Origin: Myrmaecium sp. VS I D KN 1
Lineage: Eukaryota; Ascomycota; Dothideomycetes; Valsariales; Valsariaceae
DNA length: 64,000 nt
Direction of reading: 5' to 3'
NCBI GenBank assembly: GCA_019775845.1
Contig: JADQAV010000021.1
Span: 62,001-126,000 of the forward strand
The position numbers were made by a program, and so were the translations under genes. The notes below the pieces were generated by a model that had not been told where the DNA came from, did no database searches, and was given only the letters and a program-made list of their open reading frames with translations. This document shows, piece by piece, positions 47,051 through 58,880 of this stretch (position 1 is its first letter; every line of letters begins with the position of its first letter).

Positions 47051-47647
47051 TCATCCAGCACGAGATCGTAACTTGGCGGACTTCTCATGGGTCTGGGCTT
47101 CCGGCAGCGGATCGGTCTTGGTCTTGGGAGGTTGCCGTTTGGCTCCCACAGGAAAGCGCTTTTCAGTCCCACAGAGCTTGCATCCAACAATCAGGACGTC
47201 CGCCCAGGGTTTTCGGCCACCTCTGCTCTTGTTCTCCATGAATACGGTTGCGGTTCGTCCGGGCAGAAGGACGCCATCGCAAGTTTTGCAAAGGGTCCGT
47301 TTGAGTTCACAGGATATCTTGACCTGTGATTTCATGGACACCGATCGAAGATGAGATACTAGAATATTACCGAGACCGGAGGGTTGAGAGATATGGGCGC
47401 CTGCCGAACTGCCCTCCGCACGAATAGGCGCAGCTGCCACATCCGCTTTCTCTTCTTGTGCCGGGGCAGGCGCAGGATCAGTAGGCTGGATGTGGCTATC
47501 TAAGTCATCGTCCTTCTCGTGAGACTCAGGAGTGGGGACCCCATGGGAAAGATATGAGGCAGCCTGATATAGGAAGTTGATACGAGCATGGAGATGTCGA
47601 TTAAGAATGCTTTTGGGCCTGGGTGCTTGCGACTTTGCCATTTTCAT
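47051..47647 (-). CDS. RPR2: RNase P/MRP Rpr2 (Rpp21)-type zinc-ribbon subunit
   Basis: One uninterrupted frame of 198 residues. The N-terminal helix (ILNRHLHARINFLYQAASYL) and the zinc ribbon are the family marks: CKTC at 120-123 and CKLC at 156-159, separated by a loop with ATVFMENKSRGGRKPWADVL. A Pro/Ala/Glu-rich insert (about 40-90) separates the two. Rpr2 is a protein subunit of nuclear RNase P, which trims the 5' leader of pre-tRNA; the related Snm1 belongs to RNase MRP, and sequence alone does not exclude it. Translation may start at 47647 (MKMAKS) or 47641 (MAKS), the latter in a better context. It is divergent from SUB2 across about 400 bp. Confidence 0.85.
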   Translation of the reverse strand: MKMAKSQAPRPKSILNRHLHARINFLYQAASYLSHGVPTPESHEKDDDLDSHIQPTDPAPAPAQEEKADVAAAPIRAEGSSAGAHISQPSGLGNILVSHLRSVSMKSQVKISCELKRTLCKTCDGVLLPGRTATVFMENKSRGGRKPWADVLIVGCKLCGTEKRFPVGAKRQPPKTKTDPLPEAQTHEKSAKLRSRAG

Positions 47648-48046
47648 TCACTCCAGAGAGGGCTGTTGAACGCGGCGCCGTGGTGGAATGTTGCCCTTTC
47701 TCTGCGAGCGTCGTGATTACATGATTGAGACGGTCACGTGATGCTAGCGCGTCTTTGATGCGATCAGCCCCATTTTCTGCGTCTCCAGGTCTCACCAACC
47801 TTAAACCTCTACACTTCACCCAACACCGCCTTTCATCATCTCGCCATATCGAACACGTCGATCCCGCCTGTCCTCCTGTCCCCTGATAGCGCGCATTTCA
47901 AGGTGCCCATCAGTAACTCCACAACTCCGCGATATACACGCGACCCGGAGGTTCCCCGCGCGAAGCTTCCACGACCACTGCGTCACCTAGGAACCGAAGA
48001 ACGCGCCCACGTTTGCCACTAAAGGACCAACCACTACCACTCCAAG
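47648..48046. promoter_or_regulatory. Divergent promoter, RPR2 / SUB2
   Basis: The 399-bp spacer between two outward-facing housekeeping genes. It carries a TCACGTGA E-box at 47734-47741 near RPR2 and a C/A-rich leader before SUB2. Confidence 0.65.
47732..47750 (-). promoter_or_regulatory. E-box with adjacent CTAGCG, RPR2 side
   Basis: TCACGTGA at 47734-47741 is followed by TGCTAGCG. Read toward RPR2 this is CGCTAGCATCACGTGACCG, ending 87-93 nt before the possible start codons. Apart from a 2-bp insertion it matches the ATP7 element at 16300 in sequence, orientation and distance. Confidence 0.6.
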
Positions 48047-49981
48047 ATGTCTCACGAAGAGGACCTCATCGATTACTCCGACGAGGAGCTCCAGACAACG
48101 GACGCCGTTGCCACCGGAGCGCCTGGAGCCGTTGCCAATGGCGAGCAAGCCAAGGGCGACCTGACCGTTCAGCAAGGCGAAGAAAAGAAGGGCTCTTATG
48201 TCGGCATTCACTCCACGGGTTTCCGCGACTTCCTGCTTAAGCCTGAGCTCCTCCGTGCGATCACCGATTGCGGTTTCGAACATCCTTCCGAGGGTTAGTC
48301 ATAAGTTTTCCCCTCAAGCTCCCACAACCCATCTCCGAGAAGCGTCCGTCCATCTCCACAACCATCATCGGGATATCACAAGTTCTGCGGCAGTCGAAGT
48401 TGGTCTTTGCGCTCGTGGATAAGCCAAGTCCTGCATCTTATTGCAGCGCCCAGAGCTGGCGGCTTGTTCTTTGAACACTGTATCGATACCTCCTATGCCC
48501 TTACCTCTGTTTACGGAAGCAAGAAAGGGAGCATGGAGAGCTCATCGGTCTTTTGCGTACATCGCCTGGCATGTCATGAACACCGTCATGTATCTTGAGG
48601 TAATCTGAGACGGTCATATGGACCTTCCGAGGAAGAGAAGGGGTGCGGCTGAACTTGCGAGATGGACGGACGCGATACTCGACTGCTTTCCACGCATACA
48701 TTCACCTGGGACTATATCATCTAACTTCCATCGTTCTCCGTACAGTCCAGCAGGCGTGTATTCCTACCGCCATCCTCGGAACAGATGTCATCTGCCAGGC
48801 CAAGTCCGGTCTCGGTAAAACCGCGGTCTTCGTTCTGGCCACACTCCAACAACTCGAACCAGTTGATGGAGAAACTTCTGTGCTTGTCATGTGCCATACT
48901 CGTGAGCTGGCATACCAGATCAAGAATGAGTATGCTCGTTTCAGCAAGTACATGCCGAACGTGAAGACTGCCGTCTTCTACGGTGGTACTCCCATGCAGA
49001 AAGACATCGAGATTCTCAGCAACAAGGAGACGCACCCTCACATCATTGTCGCAACTCCTGGTCGTCTCAATGCCCTCGTGCGGGAGAAGAAGCTCCGACT
49101 TGGCAATGTTCAGCGCTTTGTTCTCGATGAGTGTGACAAGATGCTTGACCAAATCGGTAAGTCGCTATGAATTCGGCTACTTTGGATGTAATAACTCACA
49201 TAAGTGCAGACATGCGCCGAGACGTGCAGGAGATCTTCCGTGCCACGCCTACGCAAAAGCAGGTCATGATGTTCAGCGCTACTCTTTCCCAAGAGACGCG
49301 TCCCATCTGCCGGAAATTCATGCAGAACCCGCTCGAAATCTATGTCGACGATGAGACTAAGCTCACGCTTCATGGTCTCCAGCAATACTACATCAAGCTT
49401 AGCGAGGCCGAAAAGAACAGGAAGCTCAACGAGCTTCTTGATAACTTGGAGTTCAACCAGGTTATTATCTTCGTCAAGAGCACTGTGCGGGCCACTGAGC
49501 TTGACAAGCTGCTCCGCGAATGCAACTTCCCCAGTATCGCGGTTCACTCAGGTGTGAGCCAAGAGGAGCGGTATGTATGATCTCTTCCAGGCGTAAATCC
49601 AGCTTGCTGACAACTGGGCTAGTATCAAACGCTACAAGGAGTTCAAGGATTTCAACAAGCGTATTTGTGTGGCTACCGATGTCTTCGGTCGTGGCATTGA
49701 TATTGAGCGTATCAACCTGGCCATCAACTACGATCTGCCTTCCGACGCTGATTCTTATCTTCATCGTGTCGGTCGCGCTGGTCGCTTCGGTACGAAGGGT
49801 CTCAGTATCTCCTTCGTCAGCAGCCCCGAGGATGAGGAAGTTCTCAAGCAGATTGAGAAACGCTTCGAAGTTGCTCTCCCGTAAGTAGCTGCTCCCAACG
49901 AGCTTCAGTCAGACCCTAATTTCGGCTCCCAGTGAATTCCCCGAGGAGGGCATCGACTCCAGCACCTACATGGCGAACTAG
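48047..49981 (+). CDS. SUB2: DECD-box ATP-dependent RNA helicase Sub2 (UAP56)
   Basis: Five exons: 48047-48293, 48746-49156, 49210-49570, 49623-49880 and 49933-49981, giving 441 residues, the normal length. The acidic start [15 protein letters not shown] and the Q-motif region ([20 protein letters not shown], then FEHPSEVQQ) lead to motif [10 protein letters not shown] (from 101), motif II DECD (210-213), SAT (242-244) and HRVGRAGR (387-394). DECD in place of DEAD is diagnostic of Sub2/UAP56, which loads the TREX complex and acts in spliceosome assembly and mRNA export. The usual motif I is GMGKT; here Met is Leu, a mild change. Introns 2-4 are 52-53 nt but intron 1 is 452 nt. All junctions keep frame. 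Confidence 0.97.
48294..48745 (+). other. Long first intron of SUB2
   Basis: Starts GTTAGT, has CTAAC at about 48721 and ends CCGTACAG. At 452 nt it is nearly nine times longer than the other three introns of the gene. Internal GT and AG signals could allow an alternative exon. Confidence 0.85.
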
Positions 49982-50700
49982 GTCCTGTTTCATGCTTGCT
50001 ATTGTTGTGCTATCAGATTTACGGTGAAAGGAAGGAAAAGAACTCGCATTTGACACAGTATCCCGCGACAGCGGCGGTTACCAGGCAAAAAGGGTGCGTG
50101 GGATTTCCGCTTTGGACGGTTGGTTTTCGCTTAGTGTACTTATAATGATCATTTATGGCTGCGGTTTGATTTTGACCTATTGTTCTCTCATGATCCGGTA
50201 TCAAGGTGCAACTGAGTATGTATGTATGTTCCTGTTCGGCATGCCGTATCGCTGCATGATTGTTATCCGAGGAATTGCCACCACCCGTGTGACATCAAGG
50301 AATACCAGAGGCCTTTTTTTTATATTGATCTGCTCGTGCGCCGGGATTTTCTGCTCTAATTACATGACTGCGGCGATCGTCTGTGGTCGTACGCATTGTG
50401 CGTGCGGATCACTCACTCCGTTGTCGATCGATTATTATCGTCTACTATGATGCAGCCTGGAACATCTGTTGTATCTCCGTAGAGTGCAAGGCATAAGTAA
50501 CGAAGCTTTGTTCCTCGGCGCAAAACAAAGCACATCAGCATCGCCGGAAGTTCAAACCTTTCGCTCCACTACTCCTATATATATATATATATCGAGAACA
50601 GACCGGGCACACCACTGGAGCAGCCCGCTCTCACCGCCGGTCTCAGGCGAGCGATTGGATCAAGGCGTGGTGCCGTCAACTACATAGAGTACTATTATAG

Positions 50701-50900
50701 TATCTGTCAGCCTTTTCCAACGCGTGTGCTCGTGGCAGCCAGCGATTGTATCTCGTTCAAGGACGGACGGATGGGCAATCCGATCCGTTCAAGTTCAACG
50801 GGAACCACCTGCACTTGCCAAGGAAGGATGGAACGCCGATAACTGCCGATCTTATTGAAGGAATTGAAGATGTCAAGCAACGTCCGGATCCGCTGCTAAG
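50701..50900 (+). pseudogene. Exon-like open frame, possible gene remnant
   Basis: A frame open from 50701 reads with balanced composition, including DPFKFNGNHLHLPRKDGTPI and TADLIEGIEDVKQRPDPLLR, and stops being coding-like exactly at AAG/GTACGT (50901), a consensus donor. A TTGCACTAG acceptor about 40 bp later keeps the frame but then leads into repetitive sequence. No ATG and no family recognised. It may be a stranded exon of a decayed gene or an unannotated exon of a non-obvious gene. Confidence 0.3.
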
Positions 50901-51339
50901 GTACGTAGACATCGTCTTTTCTATTGCACTAGAAAAGACTCATGGGCGCAGGGATGGCATTTCGGTCGGTTTGCCGTGCCCGTCCATGCCTTGGGCGCAG
51001 CCGGAGGGCGGAAACGTTTCGGAACAGCGAACTGCCATGGAGTTGCCAGCCCAGGGCAGCAGCGGGCAGCGGGCAATGCAAACAACCATTCGGCCCCCCC
51101 TCCCGTCGTCGGTGCGGCGACCCCCCCGTCCCACCCCGTCCCCCTTTATCTGCAGCCATGCCCATACCCATGCCATGCCCATGCCATGCCAATAATATCG
51201 CCTGAAACTTGGCAAGATGGGATCGCTCATCCACTGGACGAGAGGTAATCGCAAGGCCGGGAGGGGCGAAGGAAGAGTGAAGCCTTGACGGAAGGTCAAT
51301 AATCTCGCTTGGAGCGGCGGGATGTGTGTGCCTGACCGC

Positions 51340-51370
51340 TTTTGCTGGCTGGCTGGCTGGCTGGCTGGCT
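51340..51370. repeat. GCTG tetranucleotide repeat
   Basis: Six to seven tandem GGCT units; a similar short run lies near 1411. Confidence 0.9.
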
Positions 51371-54300
51371 GGGCTCTTGACCCGGAATTGAATGCCCATC
51401 TATCCATCCTTTTCCGACTCGACATATACCCGCGGCTGGAAATTCTTCTGATAAAGCTCTGACTTCCTTCGGCTCTTTTTGTTCCTCTCTCTCTTTCTCC
51501 AATCGGTGATGTTGTCATTGCAGACGGGAGCGAAGAGGGCAGCAAGCAGATCTTCTTGACCGCTTGTATCCAGTAACGGACGATGGATTGGGATGCGACG
51601 CCGGGGCATTCGGGGATGCTATCAGGCCCGGGCTTGCTCGTGAAGCGGGAGCCGGACCTCCTTCCTTCCCTGCGTGCGCCTCACGAGCCTTTCTCGATGG
51701 AAGATTCGATGCTGCTGCTGCTGGAGGGCGAGGCAGCAAGCAAGTCCAAACAAGCTATTCCTGCGCGCCGCATCCGAGCATGGATGGCCTTGGGTACTAG
51801 GCAAACATCACCACTCCGCACACGGATCTTTGGCGGGACAAAGCTTGGGAGCCTCGGAAGATGTCTTCCTTGCACCGCGTTGGCCATCCATACTTCACAT
51901 TACAATGCGGCCTGTTTCGCTTTTTCTATATGGATGTTCTTGAAGCTGCGTGGCATCGATTCAGGAACAAGGCACCCGGTGAAACTGCCACACCATGGGA
52001 ACGCGGGCGCTCCCGGCTGTTGCAAGGGGAAAACCCGTCTGCTTACTTATGCACGTTGCTATCGGGTTCAACCTGAGCCATCCTGCAGGGAGTTGTATCG
52101 CAGTCGCCAGGTCCACGTCCTTTGACGGACGGCATCTCGGCTGACTTGTGTTCCGCCTCCGCGCCCTTGGTTTTCCAGCCACTGCACTGCAAGCTTGACG
52201 GTTTTTCTCCTCTACTAGTCAACACTGGGCAGGTCGGGAGGGCGGCACATCAGGCTATCGCTGACTTGGGTCTATCTCCATGTCCTAACAGCGAACGGTT
52301 GAACAGTCCAAGGAGGGCCTGTCAACCGTGGTGTGCCATGCTTCCCGCACGTTTAGCCTCGAGGGGAAACGGTAGCTTCCGGCCAATCAATGGCCGGCAA
52401 TAACATCTTTCTATACCGGCTTCAGGCAATCCAACGCTATCGAAGGACGCCGCGGCCAGTAGCGCCATCTCTGGAGAGAGATCGAAGCTTCACCCGAACA
52501 CCGAACGTCTCTCCTTCGCAAGCCTCTGCCGAGCAGAAAATCTACCAAGCGTGGCGACGTTGGAATGGGTCGAACCTCCAACAACCGCACGGGAAGATCG
52601 GGCGCAGAAGACGCCGCCGCCGCCAGCTCCGACTTGCCTGTCACCAACAAGCCGGACATTTGACAAGGCTTCCTTCCTTCCTTCCTCTTGGCCCCCGTCG
52701 TAGGCTTGAACCGTGAGACTCTCTCTCTCTCTGTGACGGCCACGGCATATACATACACGTTGATATAATATACCAAAACATCCCAAACCGGGCAGTCCTT
52801 TGCAGATCACTTTCTCTCTCTCCTGGGAGAATCCCCGCCCCATGCAGATCAGGAACGAACCAATCCAAAACCCCCCCAAACATGTGTGTGGCGCGGTCGT
52901 TTGTGCATTTCGTTTCTATTTCTGACCCCTTCCCGTGCTTTTCTTTTGAGGAGGAGGGAATATCCCGGACAGCGCGCGCGCGCGACGTACAAGGACCTTG
53001 CTGCTCTTACCTTTGATTTTGTTTCTCTTTGCGTGTGCGCATTTCCAGCGCGCACCGCTGTGGTGGTTGTGGGCGGATCGCCGCGATGTCTGTAAGGCTT
53101 GCTTTGTAAAAGAGAAACATATGGCCCTCGGTCGCGGCCGGCCTGCCTGCGCGCCAGCCGGCCAACATTTGCAAGAGCGAAATCCACGGGGATTTTCTCG
53201 AGTTTTACCTGGCGGCTGGTTTGGATGGGTCTTTCTTTTGCGCACACCACTTCCGATCAGAGATCGAAATCGGGCATGACGAAGGGGAGGAGCCACAGAA
53301 GAGAGCAGAAAAAAAGGGGGGGCCCCCTTTTGACCCACACTATTTTGTACAGCAGCAAGCACAAGCAGGTCCAGGACGGCCGACCCGCTTCGCGCCCTTG
53401 TCATCGAACACCAGCCAGCCCGCAGGTAAAAACATCCATCGGATGGGCACCGAGGGGCGCGGCTCGGAAGATTGTTACGTGCGGTTGGCCGGCCGGCTGG
53501 CCAAAGCATGGAAAGCAGGGCAAGTCAGAACGCGGTCGCTCCCGTTGCCTGCTGCTGGCGAAATTGCAAAAAACCGACAGCGTGCCAATGGGCATAAAAG
53601 ACGCTCCCCTCCGGGGGACCGAGAGCAGGCTGTCTGTTTCTTGGTGTTGGAGCAGACGTGGAGAAGCACCTACCACTGATGATGAAAGGAGGGCTGCGAC
53701 GGGCGTCGCGATCGGTCGCTTGGGAGGGAAGAGGGGGGAGCCCGCAAAAAGGTGGTAGGGCTTGGCGAGGTATTTGGCAGGGGGAAGGATGGGATGGGAT
53801 GCATGGCGTGTGCTCTCTGCTCCCTCCTCCACTCCACTCCATGCCACCCCCCCTGTCTCACGACTCACGAGTCGTACCGTCGTACCGTCGTGGAGATGAA
53901 CGCCGGACGCCAACGTCAGCATATCGAGCGAGGTGCCTGCATGCTCCTGCTCTCTTTTCTCATCAATCTGCTGCCCGGTGTGTCGTCCAGCTCCAGACCA
54001 TGCGCTTTCGTTTTTTTCCCAGCCGTGCGGCATTGCGCAAGCGAATCAGATTGATCGATGGGAGTAAGGGGGAGCTGGCATGGCTGCTGCCGTTACCGGC
54101 CCTGTACAAGGTAGGGTGCATTTGAGATGTCTAGCATTTGAGCTCGTCGACCGCTACAGCGATTGATCGTCTCCTCGTCGAAAGGTGTGTCGGCCGGGGC
54201 AGAAAACGGACATGCAGCAGACAGAGAGGTACGAGTACATACGCGTGCGGGGGGGAAGGGGTGGTCGAAAAAGCCAAAAAGCCCGCTGGAACGCGTCTCC

Positions 54301-56214
54301 CGAGAGGGGGGATGCAGCAGCACGACTACGACATGCCCGGCCGACACCCGGTGTGGGTGGTTGCGGGTGCGCTATCAGCGTAGTGAACACACGCTGGAGC
54401 TCCTCCTCCTCCACGTTCCGAGCTGGAAGTGCCACGCATGGATGAGCTGGGTTCGGTCCTGTTGCGGGAGAAATATTTGGGGAGAGGGGGTGTGCAATCC
54501 TGACGGGCAATCTCTCACTTCACTCGTCCGTACCCGGGAAGAGACGTCCTCTCGTACGCCGGTTGTCCGTTCGCTGGCCGGGAAGGAGTGGCTTTCCAGG
54601 TTGATCGGAGGTGGACATGCTTGAGGTTCTTGTAGTCTGAACTCCGAGTCGTCTGTAAACGGTTCGGGGAGCATTGTAACGCATCTAGATCGACGGGCGG
54701 CGACGCGCGACACCCCCACGCGCACGCGTGAGGGGAGAGGAGACAGGAGGAGTGATAGACGCAGGACTGCTGGCGGCGAGCCCTACAACGAGTACTACTG
54801 TACCTGCTAGAGATAAGATATTGCGGATTGTCTGGATGATACACCGGGAACGGGCATCATCGCTGGAATTCTTCAACCTTTGAGCGACAACGACGACGTG
54901 ATCCGACCCGCAAGCCGCGACCCGCCCATCACCTCGACTCTGCACTGCCAGACGTACGTACACTCTGGCTCTTTGGCCCTCAACTAGGAGCTCCCTAGGC
55001 TGCCTGGGCCGCGGAGGGCTGGGAGGGATCCGTGCAAGAAAAGCCCACCACCACGACCACCAGTGGACCGGTTTGTAGTGCAACACCAAGCTTCTCGATA
55101 CCAAAATAATAATAACTTGCCTTGTTGCGATTCTTCACCACGACCACCCTCGCACACCCCTCGCAGCAGCGTCAGCAGCAGCACTGGCAATCGACACCTG
55201 CCGCATCATCATCATCTATCACTCTCCTCCTTTTTTTTCTTCCTTGTTGGCTGCCACCCCCTCTCACTCCTCTCTCTCTGTCTCCCTTCCCCTCCTCCTC
55301 ACATATCCTTTCCGTCCTCTACCTTGGCCTCCTCCTCCTCCACTCCTCCCGCTCCAGCCAGCCCATCGTTGCTCCATTCCTCTTCCGGCCTTCCTTTACC
55401 CACGCTTAATTGCGAGCCGGAACGGCGTGAAGGAAGACGCGCTGCCCGCTCGCTAGACTCCTCCCTTTCGTAATCGCCGCCCCCCCTCCCTCCCGACGAC
55501 CCTCCCCTCCCCCCGGGCCTTGGTTCGTTGTGGCTCAGTACCCGTTTAGTTCCACCGCGGCCGCACCCCGGAGCGTGCTCGAAGGCATTCGTCAACCTCC
55601 TCGACAGCCCGCGCAATCCCTCATCACCTCCCGCTCGTTGTGTCTTTCTTCTGCTCCTCCACAGCACCTTCCGCTCGCTCTTGCTTTTCCACCGTGTCGT
55701 TGGCGACGTCGCTTGCTCCCTCTTCCCCCCCTCTCGCACCCGTCGCACCTGCCTGCAGCCTGCAGCGTGGAGTGGGCACTTGCCGCTTAAACCCTCCCCG
55801 AGCCCAGCGAAGAAGACGTTTGGCGCTGCTCCGCGCGACCGTTGACCAACTTGGTTTCTTCTCTCGCCGCCCGTGCTGTTCCGTCGTCGCCGGCTTCCAC
55901 CTCCAACGACGAGCCTCTCTTTTCTCGCTGCTCCGTTTTCCTCTCCTGTCGCCGGTACATGTCGAGCCAGTATACGGTTGTCGACTGCCAATACGTTCGC
56001 TCAGACGCACCTATCTTAATCCCTTAATTTTCGACCCTTCCACTCGCTCTCGCTCTCCCTCGCTCCCGCTCCAACCATCTTGGACATCGCGCACCGCCTG
56101 GATACGCGGCCTTCCCGAAACAAACCCTTTGGCCCTTTACCAACCGGCAAACAAAACACTTCTTTTATCGAAACGCTTCTCCCTCCTCCCCTACCGAGCG
56201 ACATATAAACGAAC

Positions 56215-58880
56215 ATGGCACCGGTTGCTCCGCGGCTGCGGATCCTGTCAGGTACGTCGGTACCGTTTATAATCCCTCATGGTCCAACATACTCGAATGC
56301 ACCGTGCTTGCTCGCGCATCACGCACGTCGTGCTGACGCCTGCTGTCACATCGGACATTCTTCCTACACGCTTACTTGACCACTACCTGTTCGACATCCA
56401 GGCTAACTCCATCTAGTGGGCGGCAATGCCGTGTCGGCGTTCCTCTCCTGGCGACTACAAGCTACAAACGCCTGCGATGTAACACTCGTATGGAAATCCG
56501 GTTATGATGCAGTTTCGCAGTACGGCATATCATTCAAGTATGTGGTGGAAACCCCTGCTATCCCAGTCAAGACTGGTGACATCTGACAGGAGCTTCTAGG
56601 TCCGAAATCTTTGGCAATGAGAGATTCAAACCACACTCTGGTAAGTCCATTGAGTCTCCTGTGCATCAAGGATCGTCTAACCAATGCAAACAGTCGTCCG
56701 TACTCCTGAAGATGCTGCACAGCTCTCGAAACAGGGCTTTGACTACGTTCTCCTCTGCGTCAAGGCGCTTCCGGATGTTTACGACCTGTCCGGCATCATT
56801 GAATCCGTCGTCACACCTCATCATACTTGCATTCTTATGAACACCACAAATACACTCGGCGCCGAATCATATTTGGAACAGAGATTCCCTACAAACGTGG
56901 TATTATCACTGGTCTCCGGAGCGGAACTCAACCAAACCGGGCCGGCGGAGTTTGAGCACAAAGGATCCACTGACATCTGGGTTGGTTCAGCCAACAAGAA
57001 CCCGCAGATCCCGCTGAGCATCCAGTCGGATATGGCTGATGCGTTGGGTATGACCCTCAGCTCGGGTCAAGTAAACTGCACAGTTTCACCCAACATTCGG
57101 CAGCAGCAGTATGAGAAAATGATTGGGTATGTAACCTTCCTTGATGGGACATCGGAGGAGCAGGTGACTGATGTAGCACAGCAAAATCGCGTTCCACCCA
57201 GCTAGCGTGATCTTCGAGACGCCCAACCATGCCGAGCTTCTCGAGAAAGTCGGCGTGCGAGCCATGGTCTCCGGAATCATTGATGAACTCATCGAGCTGG
57301 CGAGAGCACAGGGTTGCACGTTTCCGGACGGTTACAAGGAACATACCATCGAGGAAATGATCAAGCCGGAGCACCACAACAGCATCATGTATCAGGACTT
57401 TGTTTCCAAGCGGCCGATGGAAGTGGAGAACTATCTTGGTGCACCGATCAAGCTCGCGAAACAAGCAGGAGTGACTGTTCCCGCCATCGAGACTCTCTAC
57501 GCCGTCTTCCACCACCTCAACATCGTCAACCAAACCAGGCCGGCTGCACTACCTCCAACATCGCCCATGAGCAAACCCCCGCCGTCACGGATGGGCGCAG
57601 TGCCGGGTCCTCGTCCTCCGATGAACGGTGTAGCACCGCCTATGAAGGGTCGCGGTAGCCGTGCCCCTTCGATCAATGGCGCACCCCCGCAGATGCGTCG
57701 GGGTAATCCGTCGATGTCTGGGCATCCGCGCCAGATGAACGGCAATGGCTATCCTGGTCCTCAGCAGATGCAGAGGCGACCGTCCGTGGAAGAAGATCTT
57801 GGCGAGTTCAGTCATCTGATGCTTTACGACGGCATCCCCGAGGATAACGGTACGAATGGTGTGAACGGCGTGTACCCCGACGGCAACACGTCCTCATCCA
57901 GCGACTTGCAGATCAGGGAGAGGGAGCTCGCGCTCCGACAAAAGGAGCTCGCCCTCAGGGAACGAGAGTACCGGATGCGTCAAGCTGGTCCGGCGAGACG
58001 CCCTCCTCCGTCGCACGCCGGCGGATTTGACGACGATGACGATGATGACGGTGACTTCTTCGACCCCATGGCCTTGCAAGCGGTTCCTGTGATAGACGCC
58101 GACAATTTCGACATGATGAGCGTGACCTCGCGCCGCACCCGCAAGACTCCGAGCGCCAGCCAGCTCCGAAACAATCCTGAGATGGCTGCCGGGGGCCCTT
58201 TCCGCTCCCGGAACCCCTTCAGCAGGCCCGCTATCAAACAGAACAGGACGAGTGCTCGACTCATGGCTGAGATCCCAGGTCTTCACGATTCCATCATGAA
58301 CAACCCGCTCATGGGCTACTCATCGGACAGATATGGTTCTGTCGATCGGCAGGCGATCGGGCACGAGTCGAGGACCAACTCGTTGACCTCGGCCCGACTC
58401 AACGAAATGCGAGACGGGCCGGGTCCTGCATACAACGGGTATCCGCCCATGGCCCGTCGTGCCAGCCAGTCCCCTGGGAACCCGCTGAGCCCTGGATCGA
58501 GGATGGGAGGCCGTCCTTCCCCACCCAATGGCTATCCATTCCCGCCTAACGGCGTGTCGAATGGTGTGCCCAACGGCGTGCCTCCGCAGGGACGTCCTTC
58601 GCCACCGGGAATGAGGCAGCCGATCCCGCGACACCCTCCGGGACACGGCGATGCCGTCGCACCACAACAAGTTGAGCAACATGCTGGGGTGAGCACACTC
58701 TATCCGCCCAAACCCGCCGAAACAACGCGAAGTCTGACTGGTAGTGCGAGTGCTAGCGCGGAGAGTGGTAGTGGTGACAACGCCAGCGCTCAATTAGATT
58801 ACGAGAACTCTGCGCACAGCAGCCAGAGTAGTTTCGCCCCGCGAGCTGCCGCTGCCGCTGCTCCTGCGGCGGCTCGGTAA
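56215..58880 (+). CDS. Ketopantoate reductase-like protein with long disordered tail
   Basis: Five exons: 56215-56251, 56417-56537, 56600-56640, 56694-57126 and 57182-58880, giving 776 residues. A Rossmann start (RLRILSVGGNAVSAFLSWRL) and FDYVLLCVKALPDVYDLSGI match the ApbA/PanE N-domain; residues about 210-330 (KIAFHPASVIFETPNHAELL, EVENYLGAPIKLAKQAGVTV, then PAIETLYAVFHHLN) match its C-domain, including the GAPIKLAKQ stretch before a conserved Pro. These enzymes reduce 2-dehydropantoate to pantoate with NADPH. Residues 330-776 are unlike any reductase: Pro/Gly/Asn-rich with repeated PNG/PPNG units, a short heptad helix (IRERELALRQKELALREREY) and an Asp run. Fungi have several PanE-like paralogues, so a role in CoA synthesis is not certain. 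The first exon encodes 12 residues. Introns are 165, 62, 53 and 55 nt. Confidence 0.88.

Larger units (their letters stand above)
49982..56214. other. Gene-poor 6.2-kb region
   Basis: 49982-50450 is likely the SUB2 3' flank. 50701-50900 holds an exon-like frame (separate entry). 50575-50592 is an AT run and 51340-51370 a GCTG repeat. 51500-54900 carries many short mixed frames on both strands without family features. 55130-56210 is strongly pyrimidine-rich on the plus strand and reads as promoter and long leader of the next gene. No RNA gene was recognised. Confidence 0.55.

Noticed and set aside
49982-56214. Possible transposable element in the second gene-poor tract
   Set aside because: No terminal repeats, target-site duplications or transposase/reverse-transcriptase motifs were seen in any frame.
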